From: Actinomycetota bacterium
GTDB taxonomy: Bacteria; Margulisbacteria; Marinamargulisbacteria; GCA-2716485
NCBI GenBank assembly: GCA_002716485.1
Contig: PBBE01000001.1
Coordinates: 1-42,486 of the forward strand
Length of the DNA stretch: 42,486 nucleotides
Reading direction: 5' to 3'
The translations under genes and the position numbers were made by a program. The notes under the pieces were generated by a model. It ran no database searches, had not been told where the DNA came from, and was given only the letters and a program-made list of their open reading frames with translations. Of this stretch, positions 29,690-39,091 are shown piece by piece (position 1 is the first letter of the stretch; every line of letters starts with the position of its first letter).

Positions 29690-30358
29690 ATGAAACAAGC
29701 ACCCATTATTGCCCCCTCCATTCTCGCCGCCAACTTTGCCCAACTGGGTCAAGAAGTAGACGACGTCATTAAGGCAGGCGCCGAATGGATCCATTTTGAT
29801 GTCATTGACAACCACTATGTCCCCAACCTAAGCTTTGGACCTTTGGTTTGCGATGCCTTGATCAAACATGGCGTAAGCGCACCCATTGATGTCCATCTAA
29901 TGGTCCAGCCCGTTGAATCCCTAATTGAGCAGTTTGCCAAATCAGGCGCCCAACTTATTACCTTTCACCCCGACGCTTGTACCCATACTGACCGGGCCAT
30001 TGAACAAATTCGAGCCCATAACATCCAAGTGGGCCTGGCCTTTAACCCCAGTCGACCCTTATCCGACTTGGCCCATGTCATGGACAAAATTGACCTTATT
30101 TTAATCATGTCAGTGAACCCAGGTTTTGGAGGCCAGTCTTTTATTGAATATACCCTCGAAAAAATTAAAGAGGCCCGTCGCCTTATCGACCAGTCCGGCC
30201 GAAACATAAGACTCCAAGTGGATGGCGGTATTAATCCCAACAATATCCAAGCCGTTTCCCAAGCAGGGGCCGATACCTTTGTAGTCGGTTCCGCACTCTT
30301 TGGCCAATCCAATTACCAAGACACCATTAACACCTTAAAAAGGAACCTATCCGCCTAA
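29690..30358 (+). CDS. rpe: Ribulose-phosphate 3-epimerase
   Basis: IAPSILAANFAQLGQEV, HFDVIDNHYVPNLSFGP, DVHLMVQPVE, MSVNPGFGGQSFI, LQVDGGINPNN. Confidence 0.96.
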   Translation: MKQAPIIAPSILAANFAQLGQEVDDVIKAGAEWIHFDVIDNHYVPNLSFGPLVCDALIKHGVSAPIDVHLMVQPVESLIEQFAKSGAQLITFHPDACTHTDRAIEQIRAHNIQVGLAFNPSRPLSDLAHVMDKIDLILIMSVNPGFGGQSFIEYTLEKIKEARRLIDQSGRNIRLQVDGGINPNNIQAVSQAGADTFVVGSALFGQSNYQDTINTLKRNLSA

Positions 30359-30359
30359 T

Positions 30360-31051
30360 ATGAGCGGCTCACCAAGCGTTACTATCCAACGACAACCACG
30401 GCTCAAAAGAATCAACCTAACTGTGATCAAAGACCAGATCATCGTCAAAGGCCCCATCAACATGCGAGATAAAGAGGCCCAAAATATACTCAATCAACAT
30501 CATAGCTGGGTCCAAAAACAATTAAAGGCCTATCAAGATCTCCAAAAAAAATACCTCGAACCTCAATTCATCACCAATGCAACACATTTTTACCTAGGAA
30601 ACCCCTATAAACTGCAATTTAAACCTCAATCGCCCCCTTCCATTTGGCTTGATAATCAGACCCTCATCATGGCCGGCTACAGTGAGCATAATGACAATCA
30701 AGGCCTACAAAAGGCCCTTAATAAATGGTACCAAGATCAAGCCAGAGATATTTTAACTGACCGGGTCCATATCCATGCCCAAAAAATGAACTGTCAGGTC
30801 AACCAAATCCGAATCAAGTCCCAAAAGTCACGTTGGGGTAGCTGCTCCAGCAAAAAAACATTAACCTAAACTGGCGACTCATAAAGGCCCCTCTGCACAT
30901 CATTGATTATGTTGTCATCCATGAACTATGTCATCTCACCCACATGCACCACCAGGCTGCATTTTGGCAACTCGTCCAGCAATATGACCCCGCATATAAG
31001 TCCCATATACGCTGGTTAAAAAAATATGGGGTCGCATTAAAAGACTCGTAA
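30360..31051 (+). pseudogene. YgjP/DUF45-like zinc metallopeptidase, frameshifted at an A7 run
   Basis: N-part IRIKSQKSRWGSCSSKK runs into a stop at 30867-30869; +1 A in the A7 tract (30852-30858) restores NINLNWRLIKAPLHIIDYVVIHELCHLTHMHHQAAFWQLVQQYDPAYKSHIRWLKKYGVALKDS*, including HELCH. Confidence 0.88.
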
Positions 31052-31077
31052 TCCGTTCTTATTCAGCCAAATTCACC

Positions 31078-32457
31078 ATGTTCAACATTAGCTATAAACT
31101 CATTTCCCAATCCACCTCCTTACTCAGTGCCCCTAGCGCATTCATTGAAATGGCCAAGGTCATCCAAGCACATAATCCGTTTGGACTTACAAAAAAGCGC
31201 CTATTTGTCCAACATCAACTCCGTCTAAACCCTACCGAAAAAGAATTACCATCCTTTCATATTACCCTTGATACAAATAGAAAAGCCGATCAATTAGCAA
31301 CATTCTATATGCCTCGAAGTAAACTTAAAAGCCGTGTAAATGATCATTATCGATACGCCTTAAACAAGGAGTTACTTCAAGACTTTGTCACTCAGATAAA
31401 TGATAATCTCATCGAAATTAATACCTGCTTCAACCATATCAAACAAACAGAAGATACCAAAGCGCTAAGAAAAAAAATTGGAGAACGCAAAACCCAACAC
31501 CTAGTAGTGGTCACCTGCCTCTTACTATGTCCAATTTTAAGCCAAGAACGAATTTACCAATGGGCAAGCATGTGCGTCCTTAATAAAAACGGAGAAAAAC
31601 AAACTCAAATATCACAATTTTATTTTCCGAAAACCCAAACAAGTATCGCCGTCAATACAAATCAAGGAACCCTATCATTATGCCTATATAACGTACAAGA
31701 AACCGATTGCATAGGCAACTTAAAGCGCTTCTATAAACGCACCAATATCGTCTACAGCACACTGGATTGCGACCGCAATACCACCTTTATATTCGATCAC
31801 CTATACAACTTAACTATAAAAGACATACACGACATCATTAAAAAGCGCACACTACCAAGCTTAATTGCATTTAATTATCCAAGTTATAAGCTCCAATTAT
31901 CAAAACCATCTAATTATATCTTTTATTTAACTTATGCCGATACAGAACGACAAACACAAAGATTAAAAAATCACTTTGGACACTTTCTTGAACTTCTTAA
32001 GGAAATCAAAGGCTATTTTTTTGAAAATGAGCCCGATATTCAAACCCTTCCATCCGTAATCTTAACCCATCTAAGCTGTAATATAACCCAATTCAGAATC
32101 TACCCAGATCATATCACCCAAATTAACACACCTGAAATCATGGGGTCAGGCATCGCAATGAAAGGCCACTCAAACGAAGAGTTACGCTTATTTCAATACC
32201 TCAACCCAGAACAAATCAGTATCGAGCAAATCAACACCTTGCGACGATTGATACAAATAAGTCAAAACGATGGGATTAAAACTACCCATAAGATCAAGAA
32301 AACCCAAAGCAAGATTCATATCGCATTTTCAGCCCCATCCATAAAAATAACGCCCCAAATAAAAGAGAGCCTTCAAACCCAATTTAAAGTAAACGAGGTC
32401 ACAACAAGAAATCAAGAGAAGTATCTTTTAATTTCATATACACAAGACCTTACATAA
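31078..32457 (+). CDS. Uncharacterised protein, paralogue A of tandem pair
   Basis: 459-aa intact ORF; shares block pattern with 32530..33972 (YQxASM..., FPKTxTSxxxNxQG, IFDxL...). Confidence 0.65.
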   Translation: MFNISYKLISQSTSLLSAPSAFIEMAKVIQAHNPFGLTKKRLFVQHQLRLNPTEKELPSFHITLDTNRKADQLATFYMPRSKLKSRVNDHYRYALNKELLQDFVTQINDNLIEINTCFNHIKQTEDTKALRKKIGERKTQHLVVVTCLLLCPILSQERIYQWASMCVLNKNGEKQTQISQFYFPKTQTSIAVNTNQGTLSLCLYNVQETDCIGNLKRFYKRTNIVYSTLDCDRNTTFIFDHLYNLTIKDIHDIIKKRTLPSLIAFNYPSYKLQLSKPSNYIFYLTYADTERQTQRLKNHFGHFLELLKEIKGYFFENEPDIQTLPSVILTHLSCNITQFRIYPDHITQINTPEIMGSGIAMKGHSNEELRLFQYLNPEQISIEQINTLRRLIQISQNDGIKTTHKIKKTQSKIHIAFSAPSIKITPQIKESLQTQFKVNEVTTRNQEKYLLISYTQDLT

Positions 32458-32529
32458 GCCTATACTTGCAGACACTGAAAAAGCCCGATACACTATTTCC
32501 ACTTATATCAATAACAGCAGTCAGATACA

Positions 32530-33972
32530 ATGCCAATAAACTCACTCAAACTTTTAGCAAGCCAGTCACCCCATTCCCAACAATCAAACACCGGATTTAG
32601 CAAACTTGATACCATACTAAAAGAAAGTAACCCCTTTAATATTCCCGATAACGAATTTTTTACTAACCGCACTTTATCCCAAGATCCTAAACGAATCACA
32701 TTACCGGACTGCAACCTATTCATCAAAAAGAACCTCCAAAAAGGGAAACACCGAAAAAAAAGAGCACAAAAAGATACAATTGAGGTTACAAAGTCACATT
32801 TCAACACGTCTCTAAGCGAAAGCGACCTTCACGACTTTTTTTCTAACTATACCCACAGATTGGCCGAATTTAAGTCCGTGATTACAGAAATAAAACAAGG
32901 AATCCGCGGCCAATTACCAGACTCATTCATCATCCCTAAAAAACTAGACCATAAATCCTATTTGAAATCAGATCAAGCAAGAAAAAATCAATTCAAACTA
33001 ATTCTTACTTATCTAATCGCCCCTATCCTCGCCCATGACGAAACCTATCAAATCGCAAGCATGCCTTTTCTTGAAAATAAAACTAAAAGTAGTCCTAAAC
33101 ACATCTCACTTATTCATTTCCCAAAGACCGGAACTAGCCTTAGTATTAATGTTCAACAAGGCAACATCGGAATCCGAATTGCCCGGTCAAACGCCCAAGA
33201 CAAGTTAAGAATCATCCTTCGAGTATGCCAAAGCACAGAACTCTCCTATATCGTCCTTCAACAACAACAAAGTCAAACCCTCATTTTTGATCAATTATTT
33301 GAACACTCAGAAAAGCAACTCTTCCAACTATGTAAGCAACTCAAAAGTGACCCCTTATTCGCATTCAACTTTTCTTGCCCGTGGCTCAACTATATAGCCG
33401 GATTCAAATATCTCTTATTTCATCCAGCAGAAATAGGTCAAGGTCTGAGAATCCCTGATATTCATATCCAATTTATCAGATTCCTAGAGGAACTTAAAAA
33501 GTGTTGTTTTCAGGAAGAGCCCCCTATTGATCTAATCCCAGGAAAGATATTCTTACAGTTATCAAATCAAATCAAATACAGCACAATAAGCCTCTGTTTT
33601 AATGATGTATTAAAAGAAGAAGAAGCAGCTGCTATCAGCAAAGGCTTTGTAATGATCCTTCACAAGGATATAGTTCTGGCTGAAATACAACAACTGAGAC
33701 CTGAAACCATTATCCCAAACCAAATGGGACCACTCACCCGTATTCTGTCAGAATGTCAAAGAAAGAGCGTCAAAGTTAAATACAAGATCCACACTCACGA
33801 TGATACTCTTAATATTACAGTGGTCTTCCCCATCAATAAAAAAACAGAACCAATAATTAACATTGCCGAAAAATCTGCACTTAAGAAAAAAGAAATCCAA
33901 AGCAAAGATCAATCTTACCTCATGCTCACCCTTTCGACAACACCCCATCGCTGCTGCCATTGTTGCACGTAA
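32530..33972 (+). CDS. Uncharacterised protein, paralogue B of tandem pair
   Basis: 480-aa intact ORF; same block order as the preceding gene. Confidence 0.65.
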   Translation: MPINSLKLLASQSPHSQQSNTGFSKLDTILKESNPFNIPDNEFFTNRTLSQDPKRITLPDCNLFIKKNLQKGKHRKKRAQKDTIEVTKSHFNTSLSESDLHDFFSNYTHRLAEFKSVITEIKQGIRGQLPDSFIIPKKLDHKSYLKSDQARKNQFKLILTYLIAPILAHDETYQIASMPFLENKTKSSPKHISLIHFPKTGTSLSINVQQGNIGIRIARSNAQDKLRIILRVCQSTELSYIVLQQQQSQTLIFDQLFEHSEKQLFQLCKQLKSDPLFAFNFSCPWLNYIAGFKYLLFHPAEIGQGLRIPDIHIQFIRFLEELKKCCFQEEPPIDLIPGKIFLQLSNQIKYSTISLCFNDVLKEEEAAAISKGFVMILHKDIVLAEIQQLRPETIIPNQMGPLTRILSECQRKSVKVKYKIHTHDDTLNITVVFPINKKTEPIINIAEKSALKKKEIQSKDQSYLMLTLSTTPHRCCHCCT

Positions 33973-33997
33973 GCAGTCAATCTTATACACTAAGACT

Positions 33998-35515
33998 ATG
34001 ACTCATATGGATTATATCAAGGCCATTGAAAACAGTCCCGTTTATGACGTGGCCCAACAAACGTCCCTGCAAGAAGCGCCAGTCTTATCAAATCGACTGG
34101 GACATCAGATTCAAATTAAACGGGAAGATACCCAATCGGTCTTTTCCTTTAAACTTCGAGGTGCTTACCATAAAATCGCTCAATTATCAGAGTCTCAAAA
34201 AGCCAAAGGAGTCATCACCGCCTCAGCAGGCAATCATGCCCAAGGAGTGGCCTTAGCTGCTCAAAAACTAGGCCTATCCGCCATAATTGTAATGCCAGTG
34301 ACAACCCCACAAATTAAAGTGAATGCCGTCAAACGGATTGGGGGAAAGGTGATCCTTGCAGGAGATACCTACGATGACGCCCACATCAAGGCAAAAGAAA
34401 TAGAACAAAAAGAGTCTCGAACTTTTATTCATCCTTACGATGACCCTGATGTCATTGCCGGGCAAGGCACCGTGGCGAAAGAAATCATCGATGAAATTGG
34501 CAGTGACTTTCATGCCATATTTATTCCGGTGGGTGGCGGTGGATTAATTTCCGGCATGGCCGTCTACCTCAAACACATTAACCCAAAAATCAAAATTATT
34601 GCCGTCGAAGCAGATAACTCAGCCTGTTTAGCAGCCGCATTAAAGGCAAAGGAACGCGTTATTCTCGACAAAATCGGTATTTTTGCAGATGGCGTGGCCG
34701 TGAAACAAGTTGGCCAATATCCCTTTGAAGTACTACCCGCGCTTGTGGATGAGTGTATTCAAGTGGATACTGACGAAATTTGTGCCGCCATCAAAGATAT
34801 TTATGAAGAGACCCGCAGCATTGTCGAGCCTGCCGGCGCCTTATCCGTGGCCGGAATCAAAGCCTACTTAAATGCAAACCCTAAACTAAAAAACCAGCAC
34901 TTAATCGGAATCACCTGTGGTGCAAACCTTAACTTTGACCGACTCCGACACATCGCCGAACGGGCCGAAATTGGAGAAGAGCGAGAAGCCTTACTCGCCG
35001 TGAAAATACCCGAAAAAAAGGGAAGCTTTTTAAGCTTTTGTAAAGCCCTCAAAGGCCATGGCATCACCGAATTTAATTACAGAGTATCAAACCCAAACGA
35101 GGCGATGATTTTTGTCGGCATTCAGCTCCAAGAAGGAAACAAAGAAAAAGACGCCATTATTCAACAATTACATAGCCTCTCCTACGATCCTATTGATATG
35201 ACCCAAAACGAAGTGGCCAAGCTTCACCTTCGACACATGATTGGGGGAAAAGCCCAAGAAATCAAAGACGAAAAAATATATCGCTTCCAATTCCCCGAAC
35301 GTCCTGGTGCACTACTTGAGTTTCTTCAACAATTGGGTCAGAATTGGAATATCAGTCTCTTTCATTATCGAAACCATGGCGCTGCCTTTGGTCGAGTCCT
35401 AGTCGGAATCCAAGTCCCAGACGCCGACCTAAAGAAGTTTGACGCATGTATAAAAGAAACCCAACTCAATTATTTTAATGAGACAGAAAACCCGGCCATC
35501 TCGCTATTTTTATAA
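33998..35515 (+). CDS. ilvA: Threonine ammonia-lyase, biosynthetic (long form with two C-terminal regulatory ACT-like domains)
   Basis: KREDTQSVFSFKLRGAYHKI, SAGNHAQGVALAA, PVGGGGLISG; two C-terminal repeats (KKGSFLSFCKALKGHGITEFNYR and RPGALLEFLQQLGQNWNISLFHYR). Start set to the internal ATG 33998. Confidence 0.94.
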   Translation: MTHMDYIKAIENSPVYDVAQQTSLQEAPVLSNRLGHQIQIKREDTQSVFSFKLRGAYHKIAQLSESQKAKGVITASAGNHAQGVALAAQKLGLSAIIVMPVTTPQIKVNAVKRIGGKVILAGDTYDDAHIKAKEIEQKESRTFIHPYDDPDVIAGQGTVAKEIIDEIGSDFHAIFIPVGGGGLISGMAVYLKHINPKIKIIAVEADNSACLAAALKAKERVILDKIGIFADGVAVKQVGQYPFEVLPALVDECIQVDTDEICAAIKDIYEETRSIVEPAGALSVAGIKAYLNANPKLKNQHLIGITCGANLNFDRLRHIAERAEIGEEREALLAVKIPEKKGSFLSFCKALKGHGITEFNYRVSNPNEAMIFVGIQLQEGNKEKDAIIQQLHSLSYDPIDMTQNEVAKLHLRHMIGGKAQEIKDEKIYRFQFPERPGALLEFLQQLGQNWNISLFHYRNHGAAFGRVLVGIQVPDADLKKFDACIKETQLNYFNETENPAISLFL

Positions 35516-35530
35516 AAAAAGGAGCAAAAA

Positions 35531-36544
35531 ATGAGTATTAAAGATATCCCAAGACAAGCATACATGAGTGTCACTCCCATCGAAACCCTATCAAATCTAC
35601 GACGCCACTTAGGAGAAAACTGCCCGGAATTATTCATTAAGCGAGACGATGTGAATAGTTATTATGGCAACAAAACTCGAAAACTGGAGTACTTGATCGC
35701 TGATGCCAAACAACAAGGCGCGGATACCATTGTAACGGTCGGTGCCATCCAGTCCAATCATTGCCGAATCTGCTTAAGTGCCGCCAATCGAGAAAACATG
35801 GACTGCATCCTAATCTTAGAAGAACGGGTCAAAAACACCTATCATGAGAACGCCAGTGGCAATAACTTTTTATACCACTTATTAGGCGCCAAAGAGATCC
35901 ATGTGGTCCCTGGCGGTACAAATTTACAAAATGAAATGAAAAGATTAAGTGATAAAGCAAGAAATAACGGTAAAAAACCCTATATTATCCCAGGAGGTGG
36001 CTCCAACAGCATCGGGGCATTGGGCTATGTACGATGTGCCGAAGAAATCAAAGAGCAAAACCAATCTTTAAATCTAGGCTTAACCCATGTGGTTGCCGCC
36101 AGTGGCAGCTCTGGAACCCATGCAGGCTTAGTAGCTGGCTTTCAAAACGAGATCCCTGTCACGGGTATTTCCGTGATGAGAAGTCAATCTGAACAAGAAG
36201 AAAAAGTATTAGGACTTGCCCAAGCGCTCAGTGAAAAACTAAATATCCCTACTGTTAAGGCCGATCAAGTCAAGGTCGATGACCGCTTTGTGGGACCCGG
36301 TTATTCTTTACCCAAAGACAGTACCGTAACCGCCATCCAGACCCTAGCCCAAAGTGAAGGAATTATCTGTGATCCAGTCTATACCGGAAAAGCCCTAGAC
36401 GGATTTTTAACATTGATTCGAGAAGGCTATTTCAAAAAAAGTGACCGAGTCTTATTTTTACATACTGGCGGGATCACGTCCATGACCGGGTTTTCAAGCG
36501 ACTTTAATACCATGAAAAAAAGTCCGGTATACAACACGATCTAG
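35531..36544 (+). CDS. dcyD: D-cysteine desulfhydrase / ACC-deaminase family PLP enzyme
   Basis: FIKRDDVNSYYGNKTRKLEYL, GAIQSNHCRICLSAA, NASGNNFLYHLLG, YIIPGGGSNSIGALGYV, LFLHTGG. Confidence 0.83.
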   Translation: MSIKDIPRQAYMSVTPIETLSNLRRHLGENCPELFIKRDDVNSYYGNKTRKLEYLIADAKQQGADTIVTVGAIQSNHCRICLSAANRENMDCILILEERVKNTYHENASGNNFLYHLLGAKEIHVVPGGTNLQNEMKRLSDKARNNGKKPYIIPGGGSNSIGALGYVRCAEEIKEQNQSLNLGLTHVVAASGSSGTHAGLVAGFQNEIPVTGISVMRSQSEQEEKVLGLAQALSEKLNIPTVKADQVKVDDRFVGPGYSLPKDSTVTAIQTLAQSEGIICDPVYTGKALDGFLTLIREGYFKKSDRVLFLHTGGITSMTGFSSDFNTMKKSPVYNTI

Positions 36545-36583
36545 ATATATTCCTTAGAATAAACTCAAGCCCTTACCCAATCA

Positions 36584-37546
36584 CTAATTCAGTTGATGAA
36601 GTCGACAAACCAGTCCTGATTGGGTCAGACCGCCCCCAAACCCATATAAACAAAGGGTCTGGCCTTGTTGAATTTTCTGATCAAGAACCCCTTCAGAAAG
36701 CGCAATACCAATACTGGCCGCAGAAGTATTTCCTGAATAAGGCAAGGCGCTACACACTTTATCACTAGGGATTCCCAACTTCTCACAAACAGCATCTAAA
36801 ATACGTTGATTGGCACTATGAGGAATAAACCAATCTAGCTGGGAAGCATCCATCTTTGCTTTTTCTAAAATTAAGCCCACCCCTTTTCGAACACTACTCA
36901 CCGCCCATTTAAAGACCTCACGGCCATTTTGAGTAATCACACGACGATTAGGACCAATGGTCTCTGATAGACCTGTACAATATAAATTAGAGGCCAATTC
37001 ACCTTGAGTCGATGTATATGAAACCAAAAAGTCTGATGTTGGCGCTGACTCTAAAATCGCTGCCCCTGCACCATCCCCAAATAAAATACAGGTGGTCCGG
37101 TCCTTAAAGTCCACAATTTTAGACATGGCATCTGCCCCAATCACCAATACTTTCTGATTAAAGCCAGAGCAAATAAGGCCATGGGCCACCGTTAACCCAT
37201 AAACAAAACCAGAACACGCCGAATTAAGGTCCGTCGCACCACAATCTGAAATCCCAAAGTGAGCTTGAACTTGACTACTCACATTCGGACAATAATTATC
37301 CGCGGTCATAGTCGCCACAACAATATGATCGACCCCTTCTAAAGCACTTGGATATCGCTCTCGTAAATTCTGAACTGCCTTGATACATAAATCACTGGTA
37401 AATTCGTCATCCGCAGCAATACGACGCTCTTTAATACCGGTCCGCTGAACAATCCATTCATCATTGGTCTCTACCATTTTCTCTAAATCTAAGTTAGTCA
37501 ATCGCCGTTCAGGCACATAATGACCCACTGCTATAAGTTGTGACAC
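36584..37546 (-). CDS. fabH: 3-Oxoacyl-ACP synthase III
   Basis: NDEWIVQRTGIKERRIA, LNSACSGFVYGL (active-site Cys), WFIPHSANQRI, YSGNTSAASI. Confidence 0.94.
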   Translation of the reverse strand: MSQLIAVGHYVPERRLTNLDLEKMVETNDEWIVQRTGIKERRIAADDEFTSDLCIKAVQNLRERYPSALEGVDHIVVATMTADNYCPNVSSQVQAHFGISDCGATDLNSACSGFVYGLTVAHGLICSGFNQKVLVIGADAMSKIVDFKDRTTCILFGDGAGAAILESAPTSDFLVSYTSTQGELASNLYCTGLSETIGPNRRVITQNGREVFKWAVSSVRKGVGLILEKAKMDASQLDWFIPHSANQRILDAVCEKLGIPSDKVCSALPYSGNTSAASIGIALSEGVLDQKIQQGQTLCLYGFGGGLTQSGLVCRLHQLN

Positions 37547-37661
37547 ATAAATCTCCTTGTTAAGGCTATTTTATAGGACTTTATTAGAGTATCATAAATC
37601 CGGTCTGATTCAAATCCAAGCATTTCCAAATCTAACTCATTCAAAGTAAAATAGAAGTATC

Positions 37662-38375
37662 ATGATCACAGTCAAAGACCTTTCCCATCAATATGGCAAT
37701 ACCAACGCCCTCAAAAATATTTCGTTTCATATTAACCCGGGTGAAATCATCGGGCTCATTGGTCCTAATGGGGCAGGAAAGAGCACCTTAATGTCATTAT
37801 TAACAGGGATCATAGGGATCCAAAACGGCCACTGCCAAATCAAGGGCAAGTCCATAAAAACCCATCGCCAATCCCTACAAACACAGATCGGCTATTTATC
37901 TGAAACGAATCCCCTATATTCCCAGCTAAGTGTCCAAGAGTTTTTACTATTTATTGCACAAGCAAGACAGCTCCATCACAAGCAGATCCCTAGCGCAATT
38001 AAGACTAGTATGCAACGATGCCATTTAGAAGAAAAAGCCAATCACCCTATCCATACGCTCTCCAAGGGCTATCAACAACGGGTCGGGATCGCCCAAGCCA
38101 TTATCCATCAACCTGAAATTCTAATCTTAGATGAACCCATGAACGGACTAGACCCAAAACAAATGCGTCAGATCCGATCCCTCATCACCGAACTCCAAGC
38201 CTCCTGTACCATTATCATCAGCTCTCATATCTTAAGTGAAATTGAAGAACTCTGTCCCCGGCTCCTAATTCTAAACAAGGCCACACTACTGGCTGATATG
38301 GCAACAAAAGAACTAAAAAAGAACAATCATCATCTAGAATCAGCCTTCCTATCACTAATTGAGGGAACATTATGA
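37662..38375 (+). CDS. ABC transporter ATP-binding protein (GldA-like)
   Basis: Walker A GPNGAGKSTLMS, signature LSKGYQQRVGIAQAI, Walker B ILILDEPMNGLDP. Confidence 0.93.
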   Translation: MITVKDLSHQYGNTNALKNISFHINPGEIIGLIGPNGAGKSTLMSLLTGIIGIQNGHCQIKGKSIKTHRQSLQTQIGYLSETNPLYSQLSVQEFLLFIAQARQLHHKQIPSAIKTSMQRCHLEEKANHPIHTLSKGYQQRVGIAQAIIHQPEILILDEPMNGLDPKQMRQIRSLITELQASCTIIISSHILSEIEELCPRLLILNKATLLADMATKELKKNNHHLESAFLSLIEGTL

Positions 38376-39091
38376 AGGGCACCTGGGCCATTTTCAAAAA
38401 AGACCTTTATCTCTTTTTACTCACCCCTAGCAGTTACCTAAGTATAAGTGCTGTATTCATCGCACTAAGCACCCTCTTCTTTAATCAATTTTTTCTCTTA
38501 GGTCAAAGCAGCTTGCCCAGCCTCTTCCACCTAATGTCCTGGTTCTTTGTGTTTATTATTCCTGCCTTAAGCATGGGAAGCTGGTCCGAAGAAAAACAAG
38601 AAGATACCATGGCCTTACTATTTGGCTTACCACTCAGCACGCTTTCCCTAATCCTAGGCAAGTACCTGGCCCAATTCTGCCAAGTCTTACTCTTTATTCT
38701 AATTAGCCTTCCTATTCCTATTATGCTCATCCAAATCAGCGATCCAGATTTCGGCCCCATCATCTCTGGCTATCTCGGTATCATTTTTCTCGCTTTATTT
38801 CATTTGGCCCATGGCCAATTTTTTTCAAGTCTGACCCGACACCCAATTTTAGCCTATTGTCTGTCCAGTATCACCGCCCTCCTTTTCATGGGCCTCTCTC
38901 ACCAACTACTACAATACCAGTTACCCGTCCCCATCGCTAAATTCCTATTTGAAATGGGCCTTGCCCCTCATTTTAATCGACTGGTCAATGGCGTGATCTC
39001 ACTTAAACAATGTTGCTATTTTATTGGATATATCCTGGGCTTTTTAAGCCTAACCTGGACCAGCTTAGAAATCCAAAGACAACGCCCATGA
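38372..39091 (+). CDS. ABC transporter permease (GldF-like)
   Basis: Six hydrophobic segments; GSWSEEKQEDTMALLFGLPLS typical of the ABC-2/GldF permease; overlaps the ATPase gene by 4 bp. Confidence 0.85.
   Translation: MKGTWAIFKKDLYLFLLTPSSYLSISAVFIALSTLFFNQFFLLGQSSLPSLFHLMSWFFVFIIPALSMGSWSEEKQEDTMALLFGLPLSTLSLILGKYLAQFCQVLLFILISLPIPIMLIQISDPDFGPIISGYLGIIFLALFHLAHGQFFSSLTRHPILAYCLSSITALLFMGLSHQLLQYQLPVPIAKFLFEMGLAPHFNRLVNGVISLKQCCYFIGYILGFLSLTWTSLEIQRQRP

Noticed and set aside
29965-30319. Two minus-strand ORFs (115 and 69 aa) antisense to rpe
   Set aside because: Shadow ORFs opposite a highly conserved housekeeping gene.
32508-32807. Minus-strand 99-aa ORF overlapping paralogue B
   Set aside because: Hydrophobic, Cys/Phe-rich antisense translation with no upstream signals; probably a shadow ORF.
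33863-33997. N-terminal extension of the ilvA ORF overlapping paralogue B
   Set aside because: The ORF opens inside the preceding gene; the likely start is ATG 33998 (MTHMDYIKAIENS), matching usual IlvA length.
34026-34256. Overlapping + frame 76-aa ORF in ilvA (and other ORFs within ilvA, aceE, DUF4340 and pyrE)
   Set aside because: Alternative-frame translations of well-supported genes.
39010-39087. N-terminal extension of the GldG-like ORF
   Set aside because: Overlaps the permease in another frame; the ATGA overlap at 39088 gives a normal operon junction.
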